Positions 12,548-23,605 of a stretch of 64,000 nucleotides of DNA are shown here, one piece after another; positions within the stretch are counted from its first letter, which is position 1, and the number at the start of each line of letters is the position of its first letter. The notes below the pieces were generated by a model, which ran no database searches, was not told the DNA's origin, and saw only the letters and a list, made by a program, of their open reading frames with translations. This DNA comes from Bidens hawaiensis (Eukaryota; Streptophyta; Magnoliopsida; Asterales; Asteraceae): NCBI GenBank assembly GCA_021521415.1, contig JAIQDT010000172.1, positions 868,001-932,000 of the forward strand. Reading direction: 5' to 3'. The translations under genes were made by a program, and so were the position numbers.

Positions 12548-14494
12548 TCATTTTTCCTCGGGTTCCTTAACTGTTACACTCGCCAAGTATAATGTACAAC
12601 CTTGGCGCAAATACTTTAATGCCTTAAGTTGGGATACTAGAGGCAATACCGTACCAGATTTCTCACCTTGAACAATCATCGCCTCATCATTCGGAAGAGG
12701 TATCCTAACAGTCTTATCCTTACAAACAATTTCAGCTTTATACTTAGATAGCCAGTCCAAACCGACTATAACATCGAAACTTCCCAATTCCACTGGAAGT
12801 AAATCAATAAGGAATGGGTGGTCGTTTAGGATGAGGGAACAGTTTCGGACTATTCGGTTAACAAGTATAGACTTACCGTTAGCGAGTTCTATAGTATATG
12901 GTTTTGTTAGTTCACTCACCGGCATATTTTCTAAAGGTAAGAAGTTAACAGATATGAAACTTCTATCGGCACTCGTATCAAACAAAACTGAAGCATACTG
13001 ACCCGAAACTAAGAATGTACCTGTCACCACATTCAGATCATGACGCGCTTCACCCGGTCCTAATACAAACGCGCGTCCCCTAGCTGCGTTGGAGGTTGAT
13101 GCTTGTGCTTGGTTTTGCCTTCTCGCTACACCCTGGTTCAGATTGGGGCAGTATCTCCGAAAGTGTTCCGTACTGCCACATTCATAGCAGGCACGGAGGT
13201 TCGTGGTAGGTGGGGTTTGTTGGTTGAGTTGTGGGCGGGTTGGTTGAGGTCGAGGTAGTTGAGTTGATTGCGGTGGACGGTTAACAGTGTTGGTGGGGTT
13301 TCTATAGTTGGGGGCATAGTGTCCCGTTCTTCCACATTTCTGACAAATGATCGGTTTGCAATCACCCACATGATGAAAGTTACATCTTCTGCACTTCGGT
13401 AACGTCCCTTTATAGGTCTCTTGTTTTACATTAGAACTGGTCATGGCATAATTTCGGGTATTCGGACGGGCCCGTTTGTTTTGAGGGTTTCCTTGCATTC
13501 TTGTCCCATAATCAGTTCGTTTTAAACTTGTTGTTTCACCTGGCATCCTTATCACTCCACTTCTCATCAGATCAAAAGTAACGACACCCGTTTGAGATAC
13601 CGCACTTTCTAATGTCGGGTGGGCTACTAAATTCACTATACTTCTCACAGCAGGGGTCAGTCCCCAGATATAACGTTCAATTCGCTTCGCTTCCGGTGTA
13701 ACTAACCACGGAACTAAGCGGGACAGTTTGTTAAAATGATTCGTGTATCCCACATGGTCCGCTCCTTTCATTTCCAGATTCCATAACTCGTGTTCCAACC
13801 TTTGAATCTCACTTTTAGGACAAAAATGCTCTAGCATGAGGGTTTTTAATTCAGTCCATGACATACGATTAATAGCATCTTGTCCCCTTATTTGGACTAC
13901 CGTATTCCGCCACATCAGCGCTTGGTCTAGAAACATACTGGTAGCAAATTTGACCACGCGGTTCGGTGGACACTCACTAATATTAATTATTGATTCGGTC
14001 TTTTCTATCCATTTGACCAGCCCGCTAGGTCCTTCAATACCCTTAAACTCAATCGGTTTACATGATGTAAATTGTTTGTATGGGTACTCCTGACGTGGGG
14101 GTTCTCGGTTATTATTATTGTTATTATCGGTATTGGTCCGAGTATTATCATTATTAGTTGTGTTAACAACCGGTACAGGGTTTGGGTTCGGGATGTTATC
14201 TGGGTGCACAATAGGTTCTGGGTTCCCAGTGACATTCATAGTTGGGCGAGTGTTATTATTATTTACGACATTATCAGTATTCACCGGGGTAGTAACACCC
14301 GGGGCTACATTAGTGTCCGGCGGAGGGGTATTAACAGTGGTCGTGGTGGTGCTCGTAGGTTGATTAACAGTATTGTCAGCACGTATGCCTGCAGTGACTT
14401 GTGCTACAATTGTTGGTATCACTGCTTGTAGTTGACGAGCAATCATTGCGGCCACTTCTGCCTCAGACAAAGGGTTTGCTTTCTTTGGGGCCAT
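12548..14494 (-). CDS. gag: Tekay gag-protease (first element)
   Basis: 648 codons. The gag core spans about residues 140-300 (FKGIEGPSGLVKWIEKTES, WTELKTLMLEHFCPKSE, KRIERYIWGLTP). Zinc knuckles lie near residues 366-394 and 435 (CRRCNFHHVGDC, CQKCGRTGHYAPNY with the last Cys replaced by Tyr, CYECGSTEHFRRYC). The aspartic protease has its active site near residue 506 as DTSADRS, where DTGA/DSGA is usual. The ORF closes with TGA at 12548-12550, directly followed in the same frame by the RT ORF, so one nonsense codon separates gag-protease from RT. The gag start at 14494 (MAPKKANPL) is the first Met of the open frame. Confidence 0.85.
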   Translation of the reverse strand: MAPKKANPLSEAEVAAMIARQLQAVIPTIVAQVTAGIRADNTVNQPTSTTTTTVNTPPPDTNVAPGVTTPVNTDNVVNNNNTRPTMNVTGNPEPIVHPDNIPNPNPVPVVNTTNNDNTRTNTDNNNNNNREPPRQEYPYKQFTSCKPIEFKGIEGPSGLVKWIEKTESIINISECPPNRVVKFATSMFLDQALMWRNTVVQIRGQDAINRMSWTELKTLMLEHFCPKSEIQRLEHELWNLEMKGADHVGYTNHFNKLSRLVPWLVTPEAKRIERYIWGLTPAVRSIVNLVAHPTLESAVSQTGVVTFDLMRSGVIRMPGETTSLKRTDYGTRMQGNPQNKRARPNTRNYAMTSSNVKQETYKGTLPKCRRCNFHHVGDCKPIICQKCGRTGHYAPNYRNPTNTVNRPPQSTQLPRPQPTRPQLNQQTPPTTNLRACYECGSTEHFRRYCPNLNQGVARRQNQAQASTSNAARGRAFVLGPGEARHDLNVVTGTFLVSGQYASVLFDTSADRSFISVNFLPLENMPVSELTKPYTIELANGKSILVNRIVRNCSLILNDHPFLIDLLPVELGSFDVIVGLDWLSKYKAEIVCKDKTVRIPLPNDEAMIVQGEKSGTVLPLVSQLKALKYLRQGCTLYLASVTVKEPEEK

Positions 14495-14881
14495 TCTATA
14501 AAATAATCAATTATGTAATAATTAATATCGTCTCACTATAACCAGCACAACTTTATGATATTACAATTTCACAACACACAACTATGCCAAAGAAAACACA
14601 TTTGTATTAATTATAATCATTACTGTACATATGCATCCAAAATTAGCGCATAGGCTTAACCTGGTATAGGCCAGCGCTTGTATATGCGTATCAAAATTTG
14701 TCACTAAGTGACATGTAGACTTAACCCGATAAGGGCCAGTGCTTGTAATAGTACTAAACCACAAACAACTCCCAAGTCAGCCCAACACGCTGTAACAAAA
14801 TGTTGTTTGGGATATCAAAAGACTATATACATAAGGCTAGACTACTATGTCCTATCCATCCTTTGTAACATGAAGCCACAA

Positions 14882-15595
14882 TCAAACAACAGCAGCCACT
14901 AGGGCCGCATTAACCGCTAAACATACTCCTAGTAGTATCATTGCCCGATCCTGACGCCTGTGGCTGTAAGCACTGGATCTTTGCACAATTCTGATTTCTT
15001 GCTGCATGTACCACATGTGATCTTGCATATCATGTCTATGCTGGTTTAGGTTATTTATCGAATGTGATTGTTCTACGATCTGATCAGTAGCTAAACCTAA
15101 CCATGCTGAATCAGAATGACGAGGTGGCTCGGGTACCGGGGCGGGTAAACCCCAAGTAGGAATAGGTATCTCAGTGACCTGGACACGTGATGTTTCTCCC
15201 CTATGATACGTAGATCGAGGTGGGGGAGAGGTGTGCTCAGGTAGCCGCACTGAAATACGAGCGGTCTGACGGTTTCTAATAGTGGGTGGGGGTACTGGTG
15301 TATGCTGTACGGGTGGAGTAGGGGATCTGGGTGCTCTAATCGGTGAATGATAAGCACTAGTAGCTCCCTGTCCTACAACATTCCTAGGGGATTCCCTAGG
15401 GGGATAGGTGTCACAACGGTAACCCGATAAGTCGGGTTGACCTGAGGGTGCCTCGTGGGGAATTACCGCATCTGAACCTTCTTCCATTTCCTCTGATTCC
15501 CCCCCAGTTTCCTCTTCTGGATCCTCCTCCTCCTCAGACCATGTTGGTAGGGTATTAGATAAACGATCAGTAGATCTTGACATATTCCTGCACAA
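14882..15595 (-). CDS. pre-gag ORF of the first Tekay element, unknown function
   Basis: An open frame of 237 codons between the primer site and gag, starting at 15595 or, by a second Met with cleaner N-terminus, at 15583. The N-terminal third is acidic (EEEEDPEEE, EEMEEGSD). The middle is Pro/Arg/Ser-rich. A helical segment (about residues 165-205) follows. The last 21 residues (RAMILLGVCLAVNAALVAAVV) form a clear hydrophobic stretch like a tail anchor. I recognise no domain. The second Tekay element has an ORF of similar length in the same place. It is completely open while pol is broken. It is separated from gag by 387 bp of non-coding sequence (14495-14881). Confidence 0.6.
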   Translation of the reverse strand: MCRNMSRSTDRLSNTLPTWSEEEEDPEEETGGESEEMEEGSDAVIPHEAPSGQPDLSGYRCDTYPPRESPRNVVGQGATSAYHSPIRAPRSPTPPVQHTPVPPPTIRNRQTARISVRLPEHTSPPPRSTYHRGETSRVQVTEIPIPTWGLPAPVPEPPRHSDSAWLGLATDQIVEQSHSINNLNQHRHDMQDHMWYMQQEIRIVQRSSAYSHRRQDRAMILLGVCLAVNAALVAAVV

Positions 15596-15949
15596 TGGTT
15601 AGTAATAAGAATAATATCCTTCTATATTAATCATAGTAAAATACATGCAGGTATTTATACAGATAAGCACAAATAATCGTTTATATACACAGATATTTAT
15701 TTATTATTATATTTTATACACTTATGTTGCTGTTTTTACCTATTCGATTGTTTATCGACTTCTTCTCGAATTTCCTCGTACAAACAAGTCCGTTATTACG
15801 TTCCGGACCATAATAACCCACTTGTCCATTCGGGTTCATCACGAGAATCATCAGTGTATATTATTTAATATTATTTTATTCCCAGAGTTAATCAAGCCTA
15901 AGGTTATCTTAGGGTATCCTAAGGGACATCCTAATTCTTTATAACCAAT
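15596..15949 (-). other. untranslated leader of the first Tekay element
   Basis: AT-rich leader between the primer site and the pre-gag ORF. No motif recognised. Confidence 0.5.
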
Positions 15950-15962
15950 GGCTCTGATACCA
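15950..15962 (-). other. primer-binding site, initiator tRNA-Met
   Basis: The minus strand reads TGGTATCAGAGCC, a perfect plant initiator-Met primer site, five bases from the LTR. Confidence 0.95.
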
Positions 15963-15967
15963 ACTTC

Positions 15968-18900
15968 TGTCACACCCCGACTAGGTAGTTGCGGAAGCGT
16001 AATACGGGAATGTAACAGATAACACTGGTATCAACAACATTGTTTATAAAGAAATTCAACAACTAATTTACATCATATTACATGGGTTGGTACTATGTTT
16101 ACAAACTAGATGAGAATCACATAACCGGTTTACGAGCTTTTTATTTAATATTATATGTCTGCGTCTATTCACAGCTATTCAACTCTCCTTCTAACACCAA
16201 GCATGTAAGCAATTCATTCCACTTTCGCTTTACCTGAAAAGCATGTTAAAACGGGTCAACTACGTCTAGTTGGTGAGTTTCAAGTTTCACGAGTATCAAC
16301 GAAATCAGTATACAAGTTCGTAAAGTTTACAGTGTGTATGTATATATGTATGTGTATGATGTATTATGCTAAGCCACAAGTGAAACCGAAACGAGCTAAA
16401 ACACATGGCCACCCCTGCCCATGCACTCCCGTTGGCATTTAACAGCCACTTTGCCCCAAGAATGTACTATGTCTAACACCACATAGCAGTATGTAATAAG
16501 TTTAAATGACAATGTGCAACTGGGTTAACATGTTCCGGCATACCCCACCGGCTCTGTCAGTTGGGTTTGTCAAACCAATAGTACTATCCACACGTCACCG
16601 GCACGAAGTTAATCACTTGTGTTTGTGGTGACTTGTCAAGTGTTAGTACTTAGATAATCCACATCATCACACATTTTCAAGTATATAAGTATATGTAAAC
16701 ATGCTTTTCACCCCCAAAAAGTTCGTAAAACAGTTTAGAAAGTGGGGGTCGTGAAACTCACCTTATAGTAGTTCGCACAGAAATTATGTATCAATAAGTC
16801 AGGTGTCTCGCTTATAGCCTGATTCCTATAAACGGTATCGTATCGTTAATACTAGTACAGTGTTCAATCTAAGTCGGGCTGTATAGATAATCTGGGTATA
16901 GCTGTTAAGCCCAGAACATGACCATAGTCTTAGATTGTGACGTTGTATACTATGAAAATATTAAAACTGGATTTGGCTCAGTTTCACCGTTTCCTGAGCC
17001 TAGCCAAGTAGATCGTTTATGTGTTTCGGGATTAGGTAAGATCACATAAACTTAAGTAAATATATTGATTGATAAAATGATTTGATTTATTAAAGAATTT
17101 TAAGGTTTCGGTATCTGGTTTGATCGCAGGGTTCGTTTCCGTTTTCACACGGGTTTGAATATACAAAACGCGTACAATCCACCCGAATTGTCTGGAATTC
17201 TCGTAAAAAGTTCGTTTTTATCAATATCATTCAAAAATATGATATTTGACCACTTTTGACATTTTGACATACCAGTCAGTCCGTTAAACACAAAACTGCC
17301 GGTTTCGTTAAAACAATTATAATTTAAATATTTGATTAATCATAACTAAATATGTACTTATACATAAATTATGTAAATTTTTGTAAAAATACATTAAGAC
17401 ATGGAGAATTTTATAAAAATATTTTCAGAAATTTTATGATTAATTATTTACTTATAAAAATTCATTTAATAGGTTATAATCGTGTAATAAATGGCCCGTT
17501 TATATCAAACGACCACCAAAAAATCCAATAATTTTTACAAATGGCCTCAATGTGATTACATAGCCCCTGCAAAAACTCCAGAACCTAACTCTTTTGACAA
17601 AATGCTTACCATCACAAACCATACTTAGGCATTTCCAATGATCCCCAAACTTTACCAGTGATCTTACCATCACATATTAAACTCCAAAACCAAGTTTCAT
17701 AATTTTTCAATATGTTTAGCTATTTTTCCCAAATAAACGCTCATAAACGGAAATAAATTCACCAAATATTCTCCGTTTATCGAAAAATTACCAAATTTGA
17801 ACAGGGACTCATTTATATGATCTCTAATGTCCCTGCAAATTTTCACAAGCTAACAACAAACACATCACAACCTAATACTAAACAGCCCTTAAACGTGTGT
17901 TACGGGTTTACCTTGTCGGTTTTCGATGAGTTTTGCTAGCTTAAACGACTCTCCGGGTCTCGGGTTGCAAACTCAGTGTATCTACATATAATATAACATC
18001 AAACCAAGCATAAATAATCCATGTGACAGCCTTGATAATTAGGGTTTCGGTTTTGGGTTCAAACCGAACTTTCTAACTGTAAAAACGTTGTATTCATGTT
18101 CTAATCCGCGTTTTTGACCAAAAAAGTATATGTTCCTGGTTTGTAAACATGTTTAACATCAAAACATGGTTTTACTTGATTTTTATGGTTTTTGGATGGT
18201 TAAACATGTTTAAAACTAATCAAGGATTAATTTTTCATGGTTAAACTATGTTAATCATGGTTAAAAATCAAGGAAAATCACTACTTACCTTAGGGTTTTG
18301 ATGAAGCTTGATGAAGAAGAACAGAAAAGGTAAGTTTTCTCTGGAAAATTAGGTACAAAATATCTCAAAATATTCTTTTAGATAAAAGATACTAGAAGGG
18401 GGTGGGTTGTCCCCTTTGCGGCCGCTAGCTTATAAGGGCCCATTGGCCCTCTTTTTGGCCCAATGGTGCCTCGGTTTTTGTGCCACGCGTAAAAGTCGGT
18501 CCAAAATTTAGTTCGGGTTCGGTTTTTCGCAAGAAAACTAGTTCGAGTGCGAAAACCAGCGCGAAAACGAGTGTTTTTCAGCCTAGTTTTGTAAAATAAG
18601 AAAAACGTACTGACTCGTTGTAAAATTCCAAAATATTTTCACGGATTGCTTAGAACATGTCATATAAGTGTTTGATAAATCTTTTTCGGCTTAACGGAAG
18701 CTACAATGCTCGTTTTGATATTAACGATTGCGTTTAAGCTTATAGCGTATCGATAAACGAAACCTTTTTCGTTTAAAAAGTTTTAAACGTACTGGGGCCT
18801 AAATATCGATATGTTAGCCTCTATAACATATATATAACTCGTATATGACCCCTCAGTATGTATACGGGTCATAATTAGTATCGGTCGGTTACTCGTTTAA

Positions 18901-18978
18901 GCACTACGAATTAACCGATTTATCGTTTACTTGCTACGTAGTGAATATAGTATACCTCGTTTTGTCACGAATGTCACT
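15968..18978 (-). repeat. 5' LTR of the first Tekay element
   Basis: 3011 bp, plus-strand start TGTCACACCCCGAC. The last base is T rather than the A of the other copy. Relative to the other LTR it has a replacement of about 50 bp by 9 bp near 17605, and a substitution in the TATA box (18381). Confidence 0.95.
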
Positions 18979-18983
18979 GCAAA

Positions 18984-20137
18984 TCTCTTCCTTTCTTCTT
19001 GTAAAAGAGGGTCTTGTCAATAGCTCCTCTTTGGAAACCATTTTCAAGTAGGTGATTTGACAGTTCATCGTACCAAGCTCTAGGAGCCTGATGCAGTCCA
19101 TACAAGGCTTTGTTCAATTTATACACCCTGTTAGGATAGATAGGATCCTCAAAACCTGGTGGTTGAGAAACATACACCTCCTCTTTTATCTTTCCATTTA
19201 GGAATGCAAATTTGACATCAAGTTGAAATACCCTGATATTCTTTGAGGCAGCATAAGCTAAGAAAATTCTTATTGCTTCAAGTCTTGCAACTGGTGCAAA
19301 GACCTCCTCAAAGTCAATCCCTTCTTCTTATAGGCATACCAAAGCTACAAGTCTAGCTTTGTTCTTGATCACAATACCCCTTTCATCCCTTTTGTTTCTG
19401 AACACCCATTTTGTGCCAATTGCATGTCTGTTTCTTGGCCTGTCTACAAGTTCCCAAACTTGTAGATCTCTAAATTGAGTCAACTCCTCTTGCATTGCTT
19501 GCACCCAACTGTTGTCCCTTAGAGATTGAACAATATTCTTTGGTTCTATTTAGGATAGAAAGCATGAGTATAAGCAAATGTTTGCAGTTTCAAAGTGACT
19601 TCTTGTAACCCTTTCATGTATATTGCCAATGATGTGTTCAGAAGGATGATTCTTTTCAACATATGGGGTTTGAATCATCACATCAGCAGACACAGTTGTG
19701 TCAAGATTTGATTCATTGAGTTCTGGTTCTTCAATGCTCAAATGAGTAGTTTCACTGTCATTTCAAGTTTTCTTCATTGTTCTGTCTTGAAGTTGATGCA
19801 CCAGTGTTATCTAGATTCATTCTTTCAAACAAATCTTGAAACCTTGCACCTGTAGCAGTTTCTTCTTCAGTTTGATTGTTAGATCCTCCTCATTTAGTAC
19901 TTGATCATTTTACACTTCTTGATTGTCTTGATCATCATTTGCTTGATCTTGTACTGGACTTTCATTGTTCTCTTGATTGTCATCTTGGACTTTATCAACA
20001 TTTGTCCTAGAGGATTCCTTTATGAATGTGTATTCCTTTTCTTTACTTGCAACCTTTCTCCACAGCTTTTCCAAATCCAATGTCTTTTGTTTTGACTCTT
20101 CAAACACACTGGTTTTCAAAAAGGTTTCATCATAGTC
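18984..20137 (-). pseudogene. pol: copia integrase C-terminal linker and N-terminal half of reverse transcriptase
   Basis: The first 600 bp are a poorly conserved, acidic linker broken by stops. The RT domain starts near 19545. It is recognisable from [51 protein letters not shown] (first catalytic Asp) and [14 protein letters not shown]. Stop codons lie at 19552 (TAA) and 19330 (TAA, where Gln is usual). The coding sequence is cut at 18984 by the Tekay insertion and resumes at 6613. Confidence 0.85.
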
Positions 20138-21532
20138 TTAAGGATAGATCTTGAAAGACTTTATCAATTTCTCTAAATCAAATAACCATGATGCACCATC
20201 AACTGTGTTGAATTGGTTTTCATTGAAAACTACATCTGAGGATTCAATTACAACCAAATGATCTTTCACAGACACTCTGTAGGCCTTAGAGTGAGTAGAG
20301 TAGCCTACAAAAAAATAGTCTAAGGATTTAGCTTGAAACTTGTTCAAGTAATCCTTTGTGTTCAACAGAGAACATTTGCATCCAAAGGCTTTGAAAAACT
20401 TGATATAGGGTTTCCTGTTATAGAGGATTTCATATGGAGTCTTATTGTGGCTTTTGTTTATTAGTACCCTGTTCTGAACATAGCATGCTGTATTAATTGC
20501 TTCTGCCCAAAATGTGATAGGTAGATTAGCATCAGCAAGCATGGTTCTTGCTGCTTCAATGAGTGTTCTATTTCTTCTCTCAGCAACACCATTTTGTTCA
20601 GGAGTTCTAGGAGCTGAGAATTGTTGAAGTATTCCTTTGTTGTTGCAGAATTCTTCAATAACACCATTCTTGAACTCACTACCATTGTCACTTCTCATCA
20701 CCTTAACCCTTTTATCCAATTGATTCTCAATTCTGGTAACACAGTTCATAATAAATTCAGCAGCCTCATCCTTTGTACTTAGGAAATAAACCCAGGTATA
20801 TCTTGAAAAATCATCAATGATCACAAGACAGTATCTTTTCTTCTCAATGCTTAGTACACTCACAGGACTAAAGAGATACATGTGAAGCATTTCAAGCACT
20901 TGATCAATTAAGTTGATGAGTTTAGTCTTGTGAGAAGACTTGTGCTGTTTTCCTTTCTAGCATGAGACACAGTTGTCATCCAATTTAAACTCTCTTGTAG
21001 GTAAGCCAATGACATGCTCACCCTTAACTAACTTGTTCATGTTCTTCAGATTGACATGACATAGTTTCCTATGCCACAATTTTGACTCATTTTCAGTGGC
21101 TTTAGAAACAAAGCATGTGCCACCCCTAGAAACAGCATCCTTCATGTTAAGTTCATATAAATTTCCATTCCTTGGGGCCATCATCATAATCATGTCAGGT
21201 GGAATAACATACTCAAGACTTAAGATGAAACAGTGTGAATCATCAAAGCCAACTTTGTAACTTTTATCACACATCTGAGATATGCTTAAAAGATTGTATT
21301 TCCTTCAACATAGAAAACATTGTCAAAAGTAACTTTGCCATTTGTTAAAATTCCTTTTCCAACAATTTTTCCTCCATTCTCATCACTTCCAAATGCCACT
21401 GGCCCCTCAAACTTCTCTTCATAGTTGACAAGTGACCTTTTGTCACAAGTCATGTGCCTAGAACATCCACTGTCCAAATACCATAATTCATTCAGTGTAG
21501 TGGACTGTTCCTGCACAATACAAAGAAAGTGA
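20138..21532 (-). pseudogene. pol: copia protease, GAG-pre-integrase and integrase core
   Basis: The aspartic protease shows WYLDSGCSRHM near 21460-21490, with the catalytic DSG. After a frameshift near 21290 comes the zinc-binding pre-integrase region WHRKLCHVN...CVSC (about 21080-20960), then a TAG in frame. The integrase core follows (20899-20138) with the expected acidic residues in VIIDDFSRYTW, RSDNGSEF and PEQNGVAERRNRTL. Integrase ends in a TAA at 20138. Protease is in one frame and integrase in the next, so at least one indel separates them. Catalytic residues survive, but the reading frame does not. Confidence 0.85.
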
Positions 21533-23600
21533 TTAGTTAGGTGATGAAGTGTAAGCTACTTCAACTTGCAAATCATCAGTTTCATTTTCAATGGCAGCAT
21601 CGGGAGTGAGTGTTATGGGATCAGGGTCTTCATGAGTAATTTCAATGTGATCTGAATCATCAGTTTCATATCCACACTCTCTTGGAGTTTTCACAAATGA
21701 GGTTGTGCTCTCACACTCAGAAACTTCATTGTTACTTTCTTGAAAAACATAGTCTTTCTTGCTTGAAAAGTCTCTCACATCCATACTTATCTCCTCTTTG
21801 ATTTCAGCTTTAGGTTTCCACAGAAAACCTTGAGGTTCATAACCATGCTTCAACTAATATTTCTCATCTCCAGTTAATTCAGTAGGTTTCTTTCTAGGAA
21901 GAACACCTTTGTTTCTTTTCTTTTCACTGTTTGAAGATCCTTGAGAATCATCAGACTTAACTGATTTTGTGTCATTGTTAGGAATGATTCTCAAGAGTTG
22001 GAAATTCTTTTTCTTTACATACTCAGTCTTTTTAGGAGATTTACTTCTTCTACTTTGCTTATCAATTGGTTTCCTAAATCTCACATCAGCTTGCCTTTCT
22101 TTGTTAGTCTTATTTTCAGATTGCTGATCAAACTCCTTCTTCATCTTTTTTTCACTCACCTTCCTTTTTCCCAAATATTCTTCATACTTCAGTTTATAGA
22201 GAACAAAGTTTTGTCCAAACTTTGTCTCATTTGGAACATGGAATGGTTTGAAGTTGAGTCTATCATTACAAGTGTCAGTGTGATGGCCATACTCATCACA
22301 TCTCTTGCACCACACTTTTCCTTTGAATTTTTCATGGTCAGCTCCTTTCTTAAATCTTTCACTTGGTCTTGGAGGATCAACCCCAAGTGTCTTCTGAGTC
22401 TTCAGACCATCAAAGTCAATTGAGAAAGGAACAAATTCATCTATCTTGATATCATTTCTTTCTACCTTTCCCTTGACAAAGATAATTTTCTTCATATTCA
22501 TAGGCTCTTCATCTAGGCTTCCTTTGTGCCTTGACTGTCTCTTTTCATATTCTTCCATGGTTTCCACTTCCCCAATATCAAATACTTCATGACTTGAAAA
22601 TATTGGGTAAACTGGAATGAAGTTGTCACATACAACTGTTTCAGCCACTTTCTTCTTGTTGTTGTCTTTAATTCTTTGCAGCATAGCCTTGATTGGAGGT
22701 CTTACTGCATTATAGCTAACTTTTGATCTTTCACATATGTCAAAAGACACATGTTCTTTTCTAATTCTTTCATTCATTTTCTTCATCTTTGGTGTCACTG
22801 GTGGTAGGTGTGGTAGCTTTTCAATTGAGTCTGGTTTCTTATACCTTCTACCTCTTTCAGCAGCTTTAATTTCTTCATCAATGATTTGATCACTCAAGTC
22901 ACTTAAGTTATCAACATTCAAGTCCTCAGAGTCAAAGTCATCTTCAGATACTTGTTTTCCAATTGACTTGTCCTCTTTCACATCTTCCTTCACAACATAT
23001 TCTCCCTCTTCATTCACTTCAACCTTCTTATATAGATCAACAAACTCCTCTCTATCTTGAAACACTTCTCTGAACTACTGGAGATAACTATCCCTCTTTT
23101 CTTTGTCAACTTTGGGTAAAAAGTTGTTGTTGAATGGAGGTGGAACAGCCTTATACTTGTCTTTCTCACTAATTTGGTTCAAAATGCCACATATGTTTCA
23201 TGTGGAGACCAAATTCTTTAAGAATTCTTTATCAACTTTCAGCTTTGTGTTCTTCACCTTCTCTTCAATCAACATCTTCTTCAACCCATCAATTTCAGTA
23301 ATGTACCTTTGTTGAGATCTATAGCTACTCACACAGTCATCTTCTAAACTTCTGATCTTCTCTTCACTAACAACATCACTGGCTTGATACTCATTGATGA
23401 TGCTTTGTTTTCTGAAACACTCACCCTCTAGCTTCCTATTTTCATATTTAAGCAGTAATTGTTTCATTTAAGTCAGTGATAGGTGATGAGTGTACCTGAG
23501 AAGATGATGTTCCAGCCTCATTCTCAATCTTTGCCATGAATGCAACATTAGCAGCTTTGATATCGTCTTCATGATTACTTCAGTCAAAATCACCATCTTG
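21533..23600 (-). pseudogene. gag: copia gag, C-terminal part: coiled coil, zinc knuckle, basic tail
   Basis: Continuation of the copia gag after the solo LTR. A short linker leads into a charged heptad-rich stretch (23467-23198) that looks like a coiled coil. The long open segment 23065-21854 follows (403 codons), rich in K/E, with a CCHC knuckle CKRCDEYGHHTDTC near 22270-22310 and a strongly basic end. A TAG separates it from the last 106-codon piece (21853-21533) in the same frame. The long helical insert between two knuckles is unusual for copia generally but suits SIRE-like elements. Function is inferred from position; the knuckle is the only motif that is certain. Confidence 0.7.
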
Positions 23601-23605
23601 TTGTG

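Larger units (their letters stand above)
6614..18978 (-). mobile_element. Tekay/Del-type Ty3/gypsy chromovirus, complete, nested in copia RT
   Basis: A complete 12.4-kb element on the minus strand: LTRs 6614-9663 and 15968-18978, primer site 15950-15962, pre-gag ORF, gag-protease, RT-RNase H, integrase with C-terminal chromodomain, polypurine tract. The target duplication gcaaa is intact at 6609-6613 and 18979-18983. Integrase after RNase H defines Ty3/gypsy; the 3-kb LTRs and the chromodomain (KVRWNSK...YTWERKDEF) point to Tekay. By eye the LTRs differ at about 40-45 sites plus one deletion, near 1.5%, so the insertion is recent and younger than the heavily decayed host copia element. Confidence 0.95.
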
